Shown piece after piece: positions 1 through 8,275 of a stretch of 55,572 bases of DNA. The notes under the pieces are model-generated. The model saw only the letters and a list, made by a program, of their open reading frames with translations. It did no database searches and was not told the origin of the DNA. Both the position numbers and the translations under genes were made by a program. Source of the stretch: Tabrizicola oligotrophica (lineage in GTDB: Bacteria > Pseudomonadota > Alphaproteobacteria > Rhodobacterales > Rhodobacteraceae); NCBI RefSeq assembly GCF_011008935.1, contig NZ_JAAIVJ010000017.1, positions 1-55,572 on the forward strand. Direction: 5' to 3'. Position 1 is the stretch's first letter. The number at the start of each line of letters is the position of its first letter.

Positions 1-99
1 GAAGCGCGCCGGACGCTTGAGCTACTTGATGGCAACGCGCCCGGCGCGCTTGCCAGACCTGAAACCGATGCCTATCAACCCCAAGGACTCTCGTTATGA
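1..99 (+). CDS. Possible 3' end of a gene cut by the window edge
   Basis: Frame 1 is open from the first base to a TGA at 97-99 and would encode the last 32 residues of a protein. The residues are not recognisable. A second frame is also open here, as is common in G+C-rich DNA, so this is a weak call. Confidence 0.2.
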   Translation, partial: EARRTLELLDGNAPGALARPETDAYQPQGLSL

Positions 100-164
100 A
101 CGAGGGACGACCGGGGGGCAGGTCAGGTGGGTGAGTTGGTGGGTGGACCTGTGCCCTGAGCTTG

Positions 165-533
165 CTATTCGCGTTTAGGCGCGTTGTCGTCAAATATCCA
201 TCCGCTTGCCTGACATAGTTCGACAGCATAGCAAAGTACACCACGAAAGGGCTCTTTTTCTAGCGGTGTGACGAAGCGCGTATCCCTTGTTGCAGACTCG
301 TAAATCAGTTCTGATTTCTCGTAGTCCAGAACTAAGTTTGCCTCGGTGAAGCGCCTAATCAAACGTCGAGTGGACGTTTTCAGTTCTCCGCCATCCTCAA
401 CCACCAATAAAGGAAAACTTTCTACATTTCCCGATCTAAGCCTGAAGGCCTCGTGCGCACCTGAGTCGATAAATCCCACAAACACTAGCCAGAAAATCAA
501 ACTCAAGAAGAGTCCTCGTACGCTATCAACCAA
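165..533 (-). CDS. Small membrane-anchored protein of unknown function
   Basis: This is a 122-residue protein that I do not recognise. A hydrophobic segment at about residues 8-24 would act as a signal anchor, followed by a hydrophilic domain of about 95 residues with an acidic/basic tail. The start is a TTG at 533 that lies inside the end of the upstream membrane-protein gene (8-nt overlap), so translation is probably coupled to it. The DNA is visibly richer in A+T than the neighbouring parE. The TTG start is uncertain, and the function is unknown. Confidence 0.55.
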   Translation of the reverse strand: MVDSVRGLFLSLIFWLVFVGFIDSGAHEAFRLRSGNVESFPLLVVEDGGELKTSTRRLIRRFTEANLVLDYEKSELIYESATRDTRFVTPLEKEPFRGVLCYAVELCQASGWIFDDNAPKRE

Positions 534-960
534 ACCAGTTGATGCAAAAAAACTTCAAGAAGAAGACGATAGACAGGACTAGAAATCCGGTAACTGCTTG
601 CTCTGGCGCGATACCCAAGAGAACAAAGAGCATGACATTAAGGAGAGATAGACCGCCGATAAGATAGTAGGCGATCCATCCCGCAGTGGTATTCTTCTGA
701 TATGGGCTCGGCGACAGAAGACCGTAATTGAACACCAGTATTGCAAGCAAAGTAGTGAACGCAGCAGGCGGAACCGCAATAGCACTGATCCGAATGATAT
801 CGTTTACATCAAGAACTTGTGCCGGACTAATTCCAAGAAAAAAATAGAAAGCAACTTCCTTCGACAGTGCAAATGCAAAGCCAATGACCGGCGCCACGGC
901 CAACAGTGAGGCGATGCTCACTGAGAATTGGGTAGAAACACGGCCGTCTACGTCACTCAC
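526..960 (-). CDS. Small integral membrane protein with about four TM helices
   Basis: This is a 144-residue protein with hydrophobic stretches at about residues 15-45, 55-78, 92-112 and 118-140, which suggests four membrane-spanning helices. No catalytic motif is visible and I cannot assign a family. The GTG start at 960 overlaps the TGA stop of parE in a GTGA arrangement, so the gene is translationally coupled behind parE, and it overlaps the next small gene downstream. Its base composition is A+T-richer than parE, so the pair may have been acquired and become parasitic on the parE transcript. Confidence 0.6.
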   Translation of the reverse strand: MSDVDGRVSTQFSVSIASLLAVAPVIGFAFALSKEVAFYFFLGISPAQVLDVNDIIRISAIAVPPAAFTTLLAILVFNYGLLSPSPYQKNTTAGWIAYYLIGGLSLLNVMLFVLLGIAPEQAVTGFLVLSIVFFLKFFCINWFG

Positions 961-2912
961 ACATCCAACTCCTCCACGAAACGGGCGTTTTCCTGAATAT
1001 ACTGGAACCGCAGCTCCGGCTTCTTGCCCATCAGCCGCTCCACCAGATCGCCGGTCATCCCCGGTTCGTCATCGTCGATCGAGACGCGGATCAGCTTGCG
1101 GGTGGCCGGGTTCATCGTGGTGTCCTTCAGGTCCTTGGCGTCCATCTCGCCAAGCCCCTTGAAGCGCTGCACGTCGATCTTGCCCTTGCCGCCAAGGCCC
1201 TTCTTCAGCCAGACCTCCTTCTCGGCATCGTCGGCGACATAAAGCCGCCGCGCCCCCTGCGTCAGCCGGTAGAGCGGCGGGCAGGCGAGGTAGAGGTGGC
1301 CCTTGTCGATCATCGGGCGCATCTGGGTGAAGAAGAAGGTCATCAACAGGCTGGCGATATGGGCGCCGTCGACGTCGGCGTCGGTCATGATGATGATCTT
1401 GTCATAACGCAGGTCATCGACACGGAACCTGGTGCCCATCTGCACGCCCAAAGCCTCGCAGATGTCGCGGATCTCGGCGTTGTCGCCGAGCTTGTTCGAA
1501 GCCGCGCCGAGGACGTTCAGGATCTTGCCACGCAGAGGCAGCAGCGCCTGCGTTTCGCGGTTGCGGGCGGCCTTGGCGCTGCCGCCGGCGCTGTCGCCTT
1601 CGACAAGGAACAGCTCCGTCCCCTCGCGGTTCTTGGCAGAGCAATCGGCCAGTTTCCCCGGCAGGCGCAGCTTTTTCGTCGCCGTCTTGCGCTGGGTTTC
1701 CTTTTCCTGGCGGCGTTTCAGCCGCTCCTCGGCGCGCAAGACCAGAAAATCAAGGATGGCGCCGGCCGATTTCGGATCGCTGACCAGCCAATTGTCGAAA
1801 TGGTCGCGCACTGCGTTTTCCACCCATTTCGCGGCTTCCTCGGTGGCCAGCCGGTCCTTGGTCTGGCCCACAAACTGCGGCTCGCGCACGAAAACCGAGA
1901 TCAGCGCGCAGCCCCCGGTCAACATGTCGTCGCGGGTGATCAGCTCGGCCTTGCGATTCTTCGACAACTCGCCATAGGCGCGGATGCCCTTCAGGATCGC
2001 CGACCAGAAGCCGAACTCATGGGTGCCGCCCTCGGGCGTCGGCACGGTGTTGCAGTAGGAATGGATGAAGCCGTCACGCACCGGCGACCAGTTGATCGCC
2101 CATTCCACCGACCCCGGAACCCCGAATTTCTCTTGGAACATCACCTTGCCGGCAAAGGGGCGGTCGGCATAGGTGGTGGTCTTTTCCAGCGTGTCCGACA
2201 GGTAATCGGCCAGCCCGCCGGGGAAGTGGAACACCGCTTCCATCGGCATGTCGCCATCGGGGATCTGCGATTTCCAACGAATCTCGACGCCCGAGAACAG
2301 ATAGGCCTTCGACCGCGCCATCTTCATCAGGCGAGCGGGCTTGAAATGGTGGCTGCCGAAGATCTGCGCGTCGGGGTGGAAGGTGACCGTGGTGCCCCGG
2401 CGGTTCGGCGCGGCGCCGATCTTCTGCACCGGACCGAGCGGCTTGCCGCGCGAGAATGACTGCTGGAACAGCTCCTTGTTGCGGGCAACCTCGACCACCA
2501 TGCTGTCGGACAGCGCGTTCACCACCGACGAGCCGACCCCATGCAACCCGCCCGAGGTCTCATAGGCCTTGCCGTTGAACTTGCCGCCGGAATGCAGCGT
2601 GCAGAGGATCACCTCCAGCGCCGATTTGTCGGGGAATTTCGGGTGCGGGTCCACCGGAATGCCCCGCCCGTTGTCGCGGATCGTCAGCGAGCCGTCGGCG
2701 TTCAGCTCCACCTCGATGCGGCTGGCATGGCCCGCCACCGCCTCGTCCATCGAGTTGTCAAGGATTTCGGCGGCAAGGTGGTGATAGGCGCGCTCGTCAA
2801 TGCCGCCGATATACATGCCGGGACGCAGGCGGACGGCCTCCAGAGGCTCCAGCACCTCGATCGAGGAGGCGTCATAGGTCTGGTCTTTGCCGGAGAGAAG
2901 GTCTTCTGCCAT
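957..2912 (-). CDS. parE: DNA topoisomerase IV subunit B
   Basis: This is the ATPase subunit of topoisomerase IV, which decatenates replicated chromosomes together with ParC. The 651-residue length is normal for alphaproteobacterial ParE. An N-terminal GHKL ATPase domain shows EILDNSMDEA, DNGRGIPV and GGLHGVGSSVVNALS. A transducer domain follows, then a TOPRIM domain with ELFLVEGDSAGGSA and, further on, DADVDGAHI, with a C-terminal QRFKGLGEMD motif. The ParE assignment over GyrB rests on overall style and on the opening residues that lead into EVLEPLEAVRLRPGMYIGG. The ATG at 2912 begins the conserved N-terminus. Two small genes overlap its stop and probably share its transcript. Confidence 0.95.
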   Translation of the reverse strand: MAEDLLSGKDQTYDASSIEVLEPLEAVRLRPGMYIGGIDERAYHHLAAEILDNSMDEAVAGHASRIEVELNADGSLTIRDNGRGIPVDPHPKFPDKSALEVILCTLHSGGKFNGKAYETSGGLHGVGSSVVNALSDSMVVEVARNKELFQQSFSRGKPLGPVQKIGAAPNRRGTTVTFHPDAQIFGSHHFKPARLMKMARSKAYLFSGVEIRWKSQIPDGDMPMEAVFHFPGGLADYLSDTLEKTTTYADRPFAGKVMFQEKFGVPGSVEWAINWSPVRDGFIHSYCNTVPTPEGGTHEFGFWSAILKGIRAYGELSKNRKAELITRDDMLTGGCALISVFVREPQFVGQTKDRLATEEAAKWVENAVRDHFDNWLVSDPKSAGAILDFLVLRAEERLKRRQEKETQRKTATKKLRLPGKLADCSAKNREGTELFLVEGDSAGGSAKAARNRETQALLPLRGKILNVLGAASNKLGDNAEIRDICEALGVQMGTRFRVDDLRYDKIIIMTDADVDGAHIASLLMTFFFTQMRPMIDKGHLYLACPPLYRLTQGARRLYVADDAEKEVWLKKGLGGKGKIDVQRFKGLGEMDAKDLKDTTMNPATRKLIRVSIDDDEPGMTGDLVERLMGKKPELRFQYIQENARFVEELDV

Positions 2913-2981
2913 TTTGCTCGTCTTGTCCTGGGTTGCCGAGCATTAGACCATTTTGCAGGGGCTGTCCGCAAGATGTTGGGG

Positions 2982-3356
2982 TCATCCCCGCTGACGCAGC
3001 CATTCTGCCAATTCGCCCTCATCCAGCAGCCGCTGGGCGGCGCGGATGATGACGGGGCCGATTTCAAGGGCGGTCCAGGTGATCTGAATGCCATTGAGGT
3101 CAAGGCAGACGTCCATCGCCTGGTGAGCGGTGCGTTTGTTGGCGTCGTTGAAGCAATGGCCTTGTGCGATGGCGATGGCATAGGCGGCGGCAAGGTCAAA
3201 GGCGTCGCCGATCAGGTCATAGGCCAGCCGGTTTTCCACTCTCGCCAGCGCACCTTCAAGTGATTTGTCCAGCGCCCGACCGGCCAGTTCGCCGGGGTTC
3301 AGAACCGCATCATGGATCGCCTCGACAAGATCGGCGGAAAGCGTGCGGAAAATCAT
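2982..3356 (-). CDS. doc: Doc-type (Fic fold) toxin of a toxin-antitoxin pair
   Basis: This is a 124-residue death-on-curing family protein. The Fic-fold signature HCFNDANKRTA lies at residues 67-77, matching the Doc pattern HxFxDANKR. Doc toxins of phage P1 phosphorylate elongation factor Tu and block translation. The ATG at 3356 overlaps the stop of the antitoxin gene (ATGA), the usual Phd-Doc coupling. The length is typical (about 125 residues) and the key residues His67, Asp71, Asn73, Lys74 and Arg75 are all present, so it should be active. The activity is inferred from the family. Confidence 0.9.
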   Translation of the reverse strand: MIFRTLSADLVEAIHDAVLNPGELAGRALDKSLEGALARVENRLAYDLIGDAFDLAAAYAIAIAQGHCFNDANKRTAHQAMDVCLDLNGIQITWTALEIGPVIIRAAQRLLDEGELAEWLRQRG

Positions 3357-3601
3357 TTGTCTTTGAGGTAATCAAGCACGGGCTGGTTGACGGCTCGGCG
3401 ACGCGCCATGCTTTCCATCACCTCTTCCAGCGTGGCCGGGCGATGCGCGCCTTCACCCACCGCCTCAGCCGGCACCAGATAGCCCACCAGCGCCGAGTTC
3501 TTCAGGATCGCCACCGGCTTGCCATTGGCGCGGTCCAGCACCTTCTGCGGTTCGCGCAGTTCGGTCATGGTGCAGATTTGCGGCGTCAGAAGGCGGGTCA
3601 T
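3353..3601 (-). CDS. phd: Phd-type antitoxin
   Basis: This is an 82-residue Phd/YefM-like antitoxin. The N-terminal part is the DNA-binding Phd fold, with MTELREPQKVLDRANGKPVAIL and then a YLVPAEA segment; the polar C-terminal part should wrap and neutralise Doc. I chose the ATG at 3601 because a GGGAG ribosome site lies 8 nt upstream. An in-frame ATG at 3640 has no such site. The gene ends in an ATGA overlap with doc. Phd proteins usually repress their own operon, and an A+T-rich inverted repeat just upstream could be the operator. Confidence 0.88.
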   Translation of the reverse strand: MTRLLTPQICTMTELREPQKVLDRANGKPVAILKNSALVGYLVPAEAVGEGAHRPATLEEVMESMARRRAVNQPVLDYLKDK

Positions 3602-3628
3602 GGCAGGGGCTCCCGAGATTTTGTGAGA

Positions 3629-3659
3629 TGAAATATACATTCAAATGTGCAAAATTTCA
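3629..3659. promoter_or_regulatory. Candidate operator/promoter region of phd-doc
   Basis: An A+T-rich patch just upstream of phd, in otherwise G+C-rich DNA, holds the inverted repeat TGAAAT / ATTTCA (3629-3634 and 3654-3659). A smaller palindrome of TGAA and TTCA lies within it at 3629-3643. This is where a Phd-Doc autoregulatory operator is expected. The binding role is inference. Confidence 0.35.
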
Positions 3660-3716
3660 ACCCGCAGCAAGCCCCAGCCCCGGCCCCTCCGCACGGAGGG
3701 GGAGGGGAGGTGATCG

Positions 3717-4388
3717 TCAGGCCGGCTCAGCCAGCCGGCCCGCCCACATCTTCTGGAATGCCGGGCGGGCCTGACAGCGGGCGACCCAGGCCTTGACGGC
3801 GGGAAACTCGTCAAACAGCGCCGGGTGGCCTTGGGCATAGCGCACGCATTCCTCGACGACGATATCGGCGGCGGTGAAGCGGTCGGCCATCAGCCACTCG
3901 CGGCCCTGCAAATGGCTGTCCAGCCGGGCAAGCGGGCGGCGCAGCTTTTCGGCGCTGACATTGATGATGGCCTGCCCCTCGGTCCCGTTGATGTCCTTGT
4001 CTGCCGCGGCGTAGGCGATTTCCAGCGCCGGGCCTTCGACGGCGGCAATCGCAAACAGCGCCCATTGCTCCATCAACGCGCATTCGGCGTCGCTGGCGGG
4101 GGCCAGCGGCCCACCGGCACGGCGCACGATGTGCAGGGTGATGGCAAGGCTTTCGGTCAGCACCAGATCGCCGTCCACCAGCGCCGGAATCTGGCCCATC
4201 GGGTTCACCCTCAGGAAGGCGGGAGAGGCGGTGTTCACCGGCGCATCTGGCGCTGCGGGATCGGGCAGGCGATAGGCCTGAATGACGGGAACATGGGCAA
4301 ACTCCAGCCCGGTTTCGAACAGCGCCCAAAGCGGGCGGGTGGCGCGCGAACGGTAGCAACCATGAAGCGTAATCATCGCAATCCTCAT
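3717..4388 (-). CDS. Glutathione S-transferase family protein
   Basis: This is a 223-residue cytosolic GST-fold protein. The N-terminal thioredoxin-like domain (about residues 1-85) contains NPMGQIPALVDGDLVLTESLAI, the conserved cis-proline and Glu-Ser glutathione-binding loop. The helical C-terminal domain follows, with an FTAADI segment near the usual N-capping box and a normal C-terminus. It probably conjugates or reduces an electrophilic substrate with glutathione; the substrate cannot be inferred. The start is ATG at 4388 or, with a slightly better GAGG site, ATG at 4376. An extended reading upstream to 4493 is arginine-rich and unlikely. It is divergent from the LuxR-hydrolase gene. Confidence 0.85.
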   Translation of the reverse strand: MRIAMITLHGCYRSRATRPLWALFETGLEFAHVPVIQAYRLPDPAAPDAPVNTASPAFLRVNPMGQIPALVDGDLVLTESLAITLHIVRRAGGPLAPASDAECALMEQWALFAIAAVEGPALEIAYAAADKDINGTEGQAIINVSAEKLRRPLARLDSHLQGREWLMADRFTAADIVVEECVRYAQGHPALFDEFPAVKAWVARCQARPAFQKMWAGRLAEPA

Positions 4389-4504
4389 CAATGCCGGTCC
4401 CTGAAGGCTAATGTTGCGGCGCGGGAAACGAAAGCGAAACCGACACCCCGGCGAAAGGGGCGAATCGCTTGCCGCCGCGCTGCGCCTGCGCAAGCATGCG
4501 CGCC

Positions 4505-6268
4505 ATGCAAGACAACCGGATGCCAGAGGAAATTTCGCCCGTCATCGGACGGGAAGCGAAGGCCGAGATCGTGGATCGGCTTTACGAAGTCGCCCTTGAT
4601 CCCATCCGGCTGGAGGATCTGCTGGAAGTCTGGGAGGGGCGCGTGGCGCCGCATCGGACCGGGCATTCGCAGGCCGTCGTCACGCTGGACGATCCCGAGA
4701 TCGAGGCCCACCTGCGCCGGGCCACGGTGTTTCTGGACCGGTTCGAGGCAACGCGCGACGTGAACCGGGCGCAGACGGTGCTGGAAGAGATCCCGCGCTC
4801 GGCGGCGTTTCTTGCCGATGGCGGTGCGGGGATTGCCGGGTTCAACCGCGCGGCCGGGGTGGCCTTCGGTCTGAAGGACGGCGCTGTGCTGGCCGATCTG
4901 CCCTTTGACGAAGAAGACGTGGCGCTCTTGCGCACCCAGATCGCCCGGGTCGCCTCGGGGCGGGCGGAGCGCGCGGTCACGCTGCGTATCCGTTCCACCA
5001 TCACCGGCAGCCCGGTGATCGTGCGGGTGGGGGCGGTCGACCGGGTGGCGGAGGCGGACGCCAGGCCATTGGCGCTGGTGATCTCGACCGAGCTGGTCTG
5101 GCCGGAAGGGTTCGAAGCCACCGTGCAGGAGGCCTTTGGCCTGACGCTGGCCGAGATGGAGATCGTGCGTGGCATCGCGCTGGGCCTGCCAGTGCGGGAG
5201 ATCGCCGAGGCGCGCGGCCGCTCGCCGGAAACGGTGCGCACGCAGCTGCGCTCGATCCTTGCCAAGACCGAGACCCACAGCCAGTCGGAACTGGTGCGGG
5301 TGGTGCTGGGCCTGATGGACGTGGCGCAGATCGCGCCGGTCGAGATGGTGCAGCCGGCCTCGACCAGCCTTGCGGTGTTGCCCGTCATGACGCTGCGCAC
5401 CGCCGAGGGGCGGCGTCTGGAATGGGTGGAATTCGGCGATCCGAAAGGGGCGCCGGTCCTTTACATGCACCTTGATCTTGGCCTGTCGCGTTGGCCGGCA
5501 CCGGCCGAACGCGCGGCGCGCCAGCGCGGTATCCGGGTCATTGTGCCCCATCGCGCCGGCTTTGGCCGCAGCGACCTGCACGGCAAGGGCGCCGATTACA
5601 CCGAGGCCGTGGCGCGCGACTATCTGGCGGTGCTGGACCATCTGGGCATTACCCGCGCGGCGATCCTGAGCCAGGGCGCCGATTTCCGCTATGCCTGCGC
5701 GCTGTCGCTGCTGCGGCCCGGTCTGGTGACGGGCATTCTCGGTTGCGCCGCGCAACTGCCGCTGCGCCATGCCGCGCAGTATGACCGGATGGACAAGTGG
5801 CAGCGCTTCATTCTGGCCAATGCCCGCTATGCGCCGAAGGTCCTGCCCTTCCTCGTGCAGGCGGGCTATTCGCTGGCCCGCAGGCTCGGCAAGGAAAAGT
5901 TCTTCACGCTGGTCAACGGCGGGTCCGCCGCCGACATGGCCGCCTTTGCCCGTCCCGAGATCCGCGAAGCGGTGCTGGTCGGGTCGGAAATTGCGCTGGG
6001 CGCCAAGATTTCGGCGCATCAGGCCTTCACCCGCGAAGCTCTGAGTTCAGAAAAGGACTGGTCGAAGCTGGTGCAGGCCGTGAGGGTGCCGGTCCTGCTG
6101 TTGCAGGGCGATCAGGACCCGCAGACGCCGGTGCAGACCGTGCGCGAGCTGATGGCGGATTTCCCGCATCTGGAGGTGACTTTCCTGCCGGACACCGGGC
6201 AGCTGCTGCTCTTTGCCGAGTGGCAGGTGGTGCTGGACCGGCTTGGACGGTTCCTGCCGGCCAGATGA
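4505..6268 (+). CDS. LuxR-type regulator fused to a degenerate alpha/beta-hydrolase domain
   Basis: This is a protein of about 587 residues with three parts. An N-terminal PAS-like or unassigned region spans about residues 1-200. A LuxR/GerE helix-turn-helix lies at about 212-265, with the motif LTLAEMEIVRGIALGLPVRE and then SPETVRTQLRSIL. An alpha/beta-hydrolase fold fills about 300-585. In the hydrolase part a nucleophile-like Ser389 lies in LSQGA and the acid Asp538 in GDQDP, but the catalytic His position reads TGQLLLF (Gln566), and the oxyanion HG motif reads MHLDLG. It may therefore be a ligand sensor rather than an enzyme. The start is uncertain: ATG at 4496, 4505 or 4520, none with a strong ribosome site. 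It is divergent from the GST gene, which it might regulate (inference). Confidence 0.85.
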   Translation: MQDNRMPEEISPVIGREAKAEIVDRLYEVALDPIRLEDLLEVWEGRVAPHRTGHSQAVVTLDDPEIEAHLRRATVFLDRFEATRDVNRAQTVLEEIPRSAAFLADGGAGIAGFNRAAGVAFGLKDGAVLADLPFDEEDVALLRTQIARVASGRAERAVTLRIRSTITGSPVIVRVGAVDRVAEADARPLALVISTELVWPEGFEATVQEAFGLTLAEMEIVRGIALGLPVREIAEARGRSPETVRTQLRSILAKTETHSQSELVRVVLGLMDVAQIAPVEMVQPASTSLAVLPVMTLRTAEGRRLEWVEFGDPKGAPVLYMHLDLGLSRWPAPAERAARQRGIRVIVPHRAGFGRSDLHGKGADYTEAVARDYLAVLDHLGITRAAILSQGADFRYACALSLLRPGLVTGILGCAAQLPLRHAAQYDRMDKWQRFILANARYAPKVLPFLVQAGYSLARRLGKEKFFTLVNGGSAADMAAFARPEIREAVLVGSEIALGAKISAHQAFTREALSSEKDWSKLVQAVRVPVLLLQGDQDPQTPVQTVRELMADFPHLEVTFLPDTGQLLLFAEWQVVLDRLGRFLPAR

Positions 6269-6386
6269 CAAATCCGGCAACTTCCCCCAAACAGGGTATG
6301 CGCGGGGCAAGGGAGCGGGGCTAGGCTGCGGGTATTCAGACGTCCCGCATTTCAGGCAAGCTTACTGCAGGGCTACTTTTGCGGCG

Positions 6387-6419
6387 AAAGGCGGCGGTAT
6401 CCGCGGAGCCGCCGCTTTT
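6387..6419 (+). terminator. Rho-independent terminator in the gap before ppk2
   Basis: An 11-bp stem (arms 6387-6397 and 6409-6419, G+C-rich core, one G-U pair) closes an 11-nt loop. The right arm ends in TTTT. It lies 119 bp after the LuxR-hydrolase stop, inside the 302-bp gene-free stretch 6269-6570. The rest of that stretch should hold the ppk2 promoter; an AAGAGG ribosome site precedes the ppk2 ATG. I see no further structure in it. Confidence 0.7.
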
Positions 6420-6570
6420 CGTTTGCGCTGCGGCGTCGCCTGCTTCTGCTGTGGCGGCAGGGCGACGGAGTGCGGCAAAGTTCAATTCCGGCCACGGACT
6501 TTGACGCGGATCATGGCGGCGGATTTCGGCGCGGTTTCCTGTCCTGTCGATCCTTGCAAGAGGTAATGCC

Positions 6571-7542
6571 ATGGACCAGACGCTTACTTCCGACAGCCCG
6601 TTCAAGCCCGCAGCCGACCCCCAGCCGATCCCGAGCGCGACCGGCGAGGGGGGAGGGTTGACCGGCCCGCGCCACTTCCCGGCCGTCACCCCCGATACCA
6701 TCCGCGCCGCCTTTGAATCCGGCAAGTATCCCTATGCCCGCCTGATGGGCCGCGCGCCCTATGAGGCCGAGAAGGCCAGATTGCAGGCCGAGTTGCTGAA
6801 GGTGCAGATCTGGGCGCAGGAGAGCGGGCAGAAGTTCGTGATCCTGATGGAGGGCCGCGACGCCGCCGGCAAGGGCGGCACGATCAAGCGGTTCATGGAG
6901 CATCTGAACCCGCGCTATGCCCGCGTCTGCGCGCTGACCAAGCCGAGCGATGTGGAAAAGGGCCAGTGGTTCTTCCAGCGCTACATCTCTCATCTGCCGA
7001 CGGCGGGCGAAATGGTGTTCTACGACCGCAGCTGGTACAACCGCGCCGGGGTCGAGCGGGTGATGGGCTTCTGCTCGCCCGCCGAATACCTTGAATTCAT
7101 GCGCCAGGCGCCCGAGTTCGAGCGGATGCTGGTCCGCTCGGGCATCCGGCTTTACAAATACTGGTTCTCGGTCACGCGCGACGAACAGCGCGTCCGCTTC
7201 ATCGCCCGCGAGACGGATCCGCTGAAGATGTGGAAGCTGTCGCCGATCGACAAGGCCTCGCTTGACAAGTGGGACGACTATACCGAGGCCAAGGAGGCGA
7301 TGTTCTTTTACACCGACACCGCCGATGCGCCCTGGGTCATCGTGAAGTCGAACGACAAGAAGCGGGCGCGGCTGAACTGCATGAAGCATTTCCTGTCGAC
7401 CATTGACTATCCGAACAAGGATCATGCGGTGATCGGTACACCCGATCCGCTGATCGTGGGCCGGGCCAGCCAGGTCTTGCAAGGGGCGGGGCATATTCTG
7501 GACAGCGCGCAGCACCCGGCGGTTCGTCTGGCGGCAGGGTGA
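6571..7542 (+). CDS. ppk2: Polyphosphate kinase 2
   Basis: This is a 323-residue PPK2-family enzyme that transfers phosphate between polyphosphate and nucleotides in the cytoplasm. Walker A is GRDAAGKGG at residues 95-103. Walker B is YDRSWYNRAGVE, with Asp152 and Arg153. The lid region reads KLSPIDKASLDKWDDYTEAK. The 30-residue N-terminal extension is low in conservation. The length and single domain fit the one-domain class I group, usually nucleoside-diphosphate-producing or -using; the direction and nucleotide preference cannot be read from the sequence. The start ATG is preceded by AAGAGG. It is a stand-alone gene behind a terminator. Confidence 0.93.
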   Translation: MDQTLTSDSPFKPAADPQPIPSATGEGGGLTGPRHFPAVTPDTIRAAFESGKYPYARLMGRAPYEAEKARLQAELLKVQIWAQESGQKFVILMEGRDAAGKGGTIKRFMEHLNPRYARVCALTKPSDVEKGQWFFQRYISHLPTAGEMVFYDRSWYNRAGVERVMGFCSPAEYLEFMRQAPEFERMLVRSGIRLYKYWFSVTRDEQRVRFIARETDPLKMWKLSPIDKASLDKWDDYTEAKEAMFFYTDTADAPWVIVKSNDKKRARLNCMKHFLSTIDYPNKDHAVIGTPDPLIVGRASQVLQGAGHILDSAQHPAVRLAAG

Positions 7543-7607
7543 GGCGGGTGGCATTGCCCTTGCCTCTGGCCGGCCACCGGCCTTGAATGGGGCAGGGGAG
7601 ACCGGTC

Positions 7608-8210
7608 ATGTGGGACGAACGCTACAAGGGCAAGGACTATCTTTTCGGCACCGAACCCGCGGCCTTTGTCGCGCGTGAGGCCGGGGTGCTTGCCCCCGGG
7701 TCGCGCGTGTTGTGCCTTGCCGATGGCGAGGGGCGCAATTCGGTGCATCTGGCCGGGCTTGGCCACCGGGTGACGGCGATGGAGCCGTCCGGCGTGGCGC
7801 TGGACAAGGCCCGCGCGCTGGCTGGCGCGCGCGGCGTGGTGGTGGAGTTCCGGCAATCAGGTGTCGAGACGTGGGATTGGTCGCGCCCCTTCGATGCGGC
7901 TCTCGGCGTCTTCATCCAGTTCGCCCCGCCCGCCCTGCGCGCAGCGATCCACGCCGGCATTGCCCGCGCCGTGGTGCCGGGCGGGCTTGTCCTGTTGCAC
8001 GGCTACGCGCCGCGCCAGATTGCCAATGGCACGGGCGGGCCGCGGGCGGTGGAGAACCTTTACACCCTTGACCAGCTGCGCGCCGATTTTCCCGGCTGGG
8101 AGGTCTTGCGCGCCGCCGATTACGATGCGGAGATCCATGAAGGCACCGGCCATGCCGGCCGCTCGGCGCTGGTCGATTTCATCGCCCGCAAGCTGGGGGC
8201 GCCCGCGTGA
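7608..8210 (+). CDS. Class I SAM-dependent methyltransferase, TehB-like
   Basis: This is a 200-residue Rossmann-fold methyltransferase. It opens MWDERYKGKDYLFG, as TehB/thiopurine-methyltransferase-like proteins do. SAM-binding motif I reads VLCLADGEGRNSVHLA with the acidic residue of motif II in VTAMEPSG, and a later PGGLVLLHG strand ends the SAM fold. Its substrate is unknown; relatives are often annotated as tellurite-resistance or small-molecule methyltransferases. I chose ATG 7608 because GGGGAG lies 7 nt upstream; an in-frame ATG at 7587 lacks one. A short G+C hairpin (7568-7582) sits between ppk2 and this gene. Confidence 0.85.
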   Translation: MWDERYKGKDYLFGTEPAAFVAREAGVLAPGSRVLCLADGEGRNSVHLAGLGHRVTAMEPSGVALDKARALAGARGVVVEFRQSGVETWDWSRPFDAALGVFIQFAPPALRAAIHAGIARAVVPGGLVLLHGYAPRQIANGTGGPRAVENLYTLDQLRADFPGWEVLRAADYDAEIHEGTGHAGRSALVDFIARKLGAPA

Positions 8211-8275
8211 TGCTGCGGTCATGATCCTGAGGCGGGGGTTGTGAGCCCGAAGGCCCGCCGCTACACCTGTGCCCC

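Noticed and set aside
1296-2459. A 387-codon plus-strand open frame opposite parE
   Set aside because: It is antisense to an unmistakable parE.
4388-6019. A 543-codon minus-strand open frame opposite the LuxR-hydrolase gene
   Set aside because: The plus-strand frame has recognisable HTH and hydrolase domains; the minus product is rich in Arg, His and Gln with no domain.
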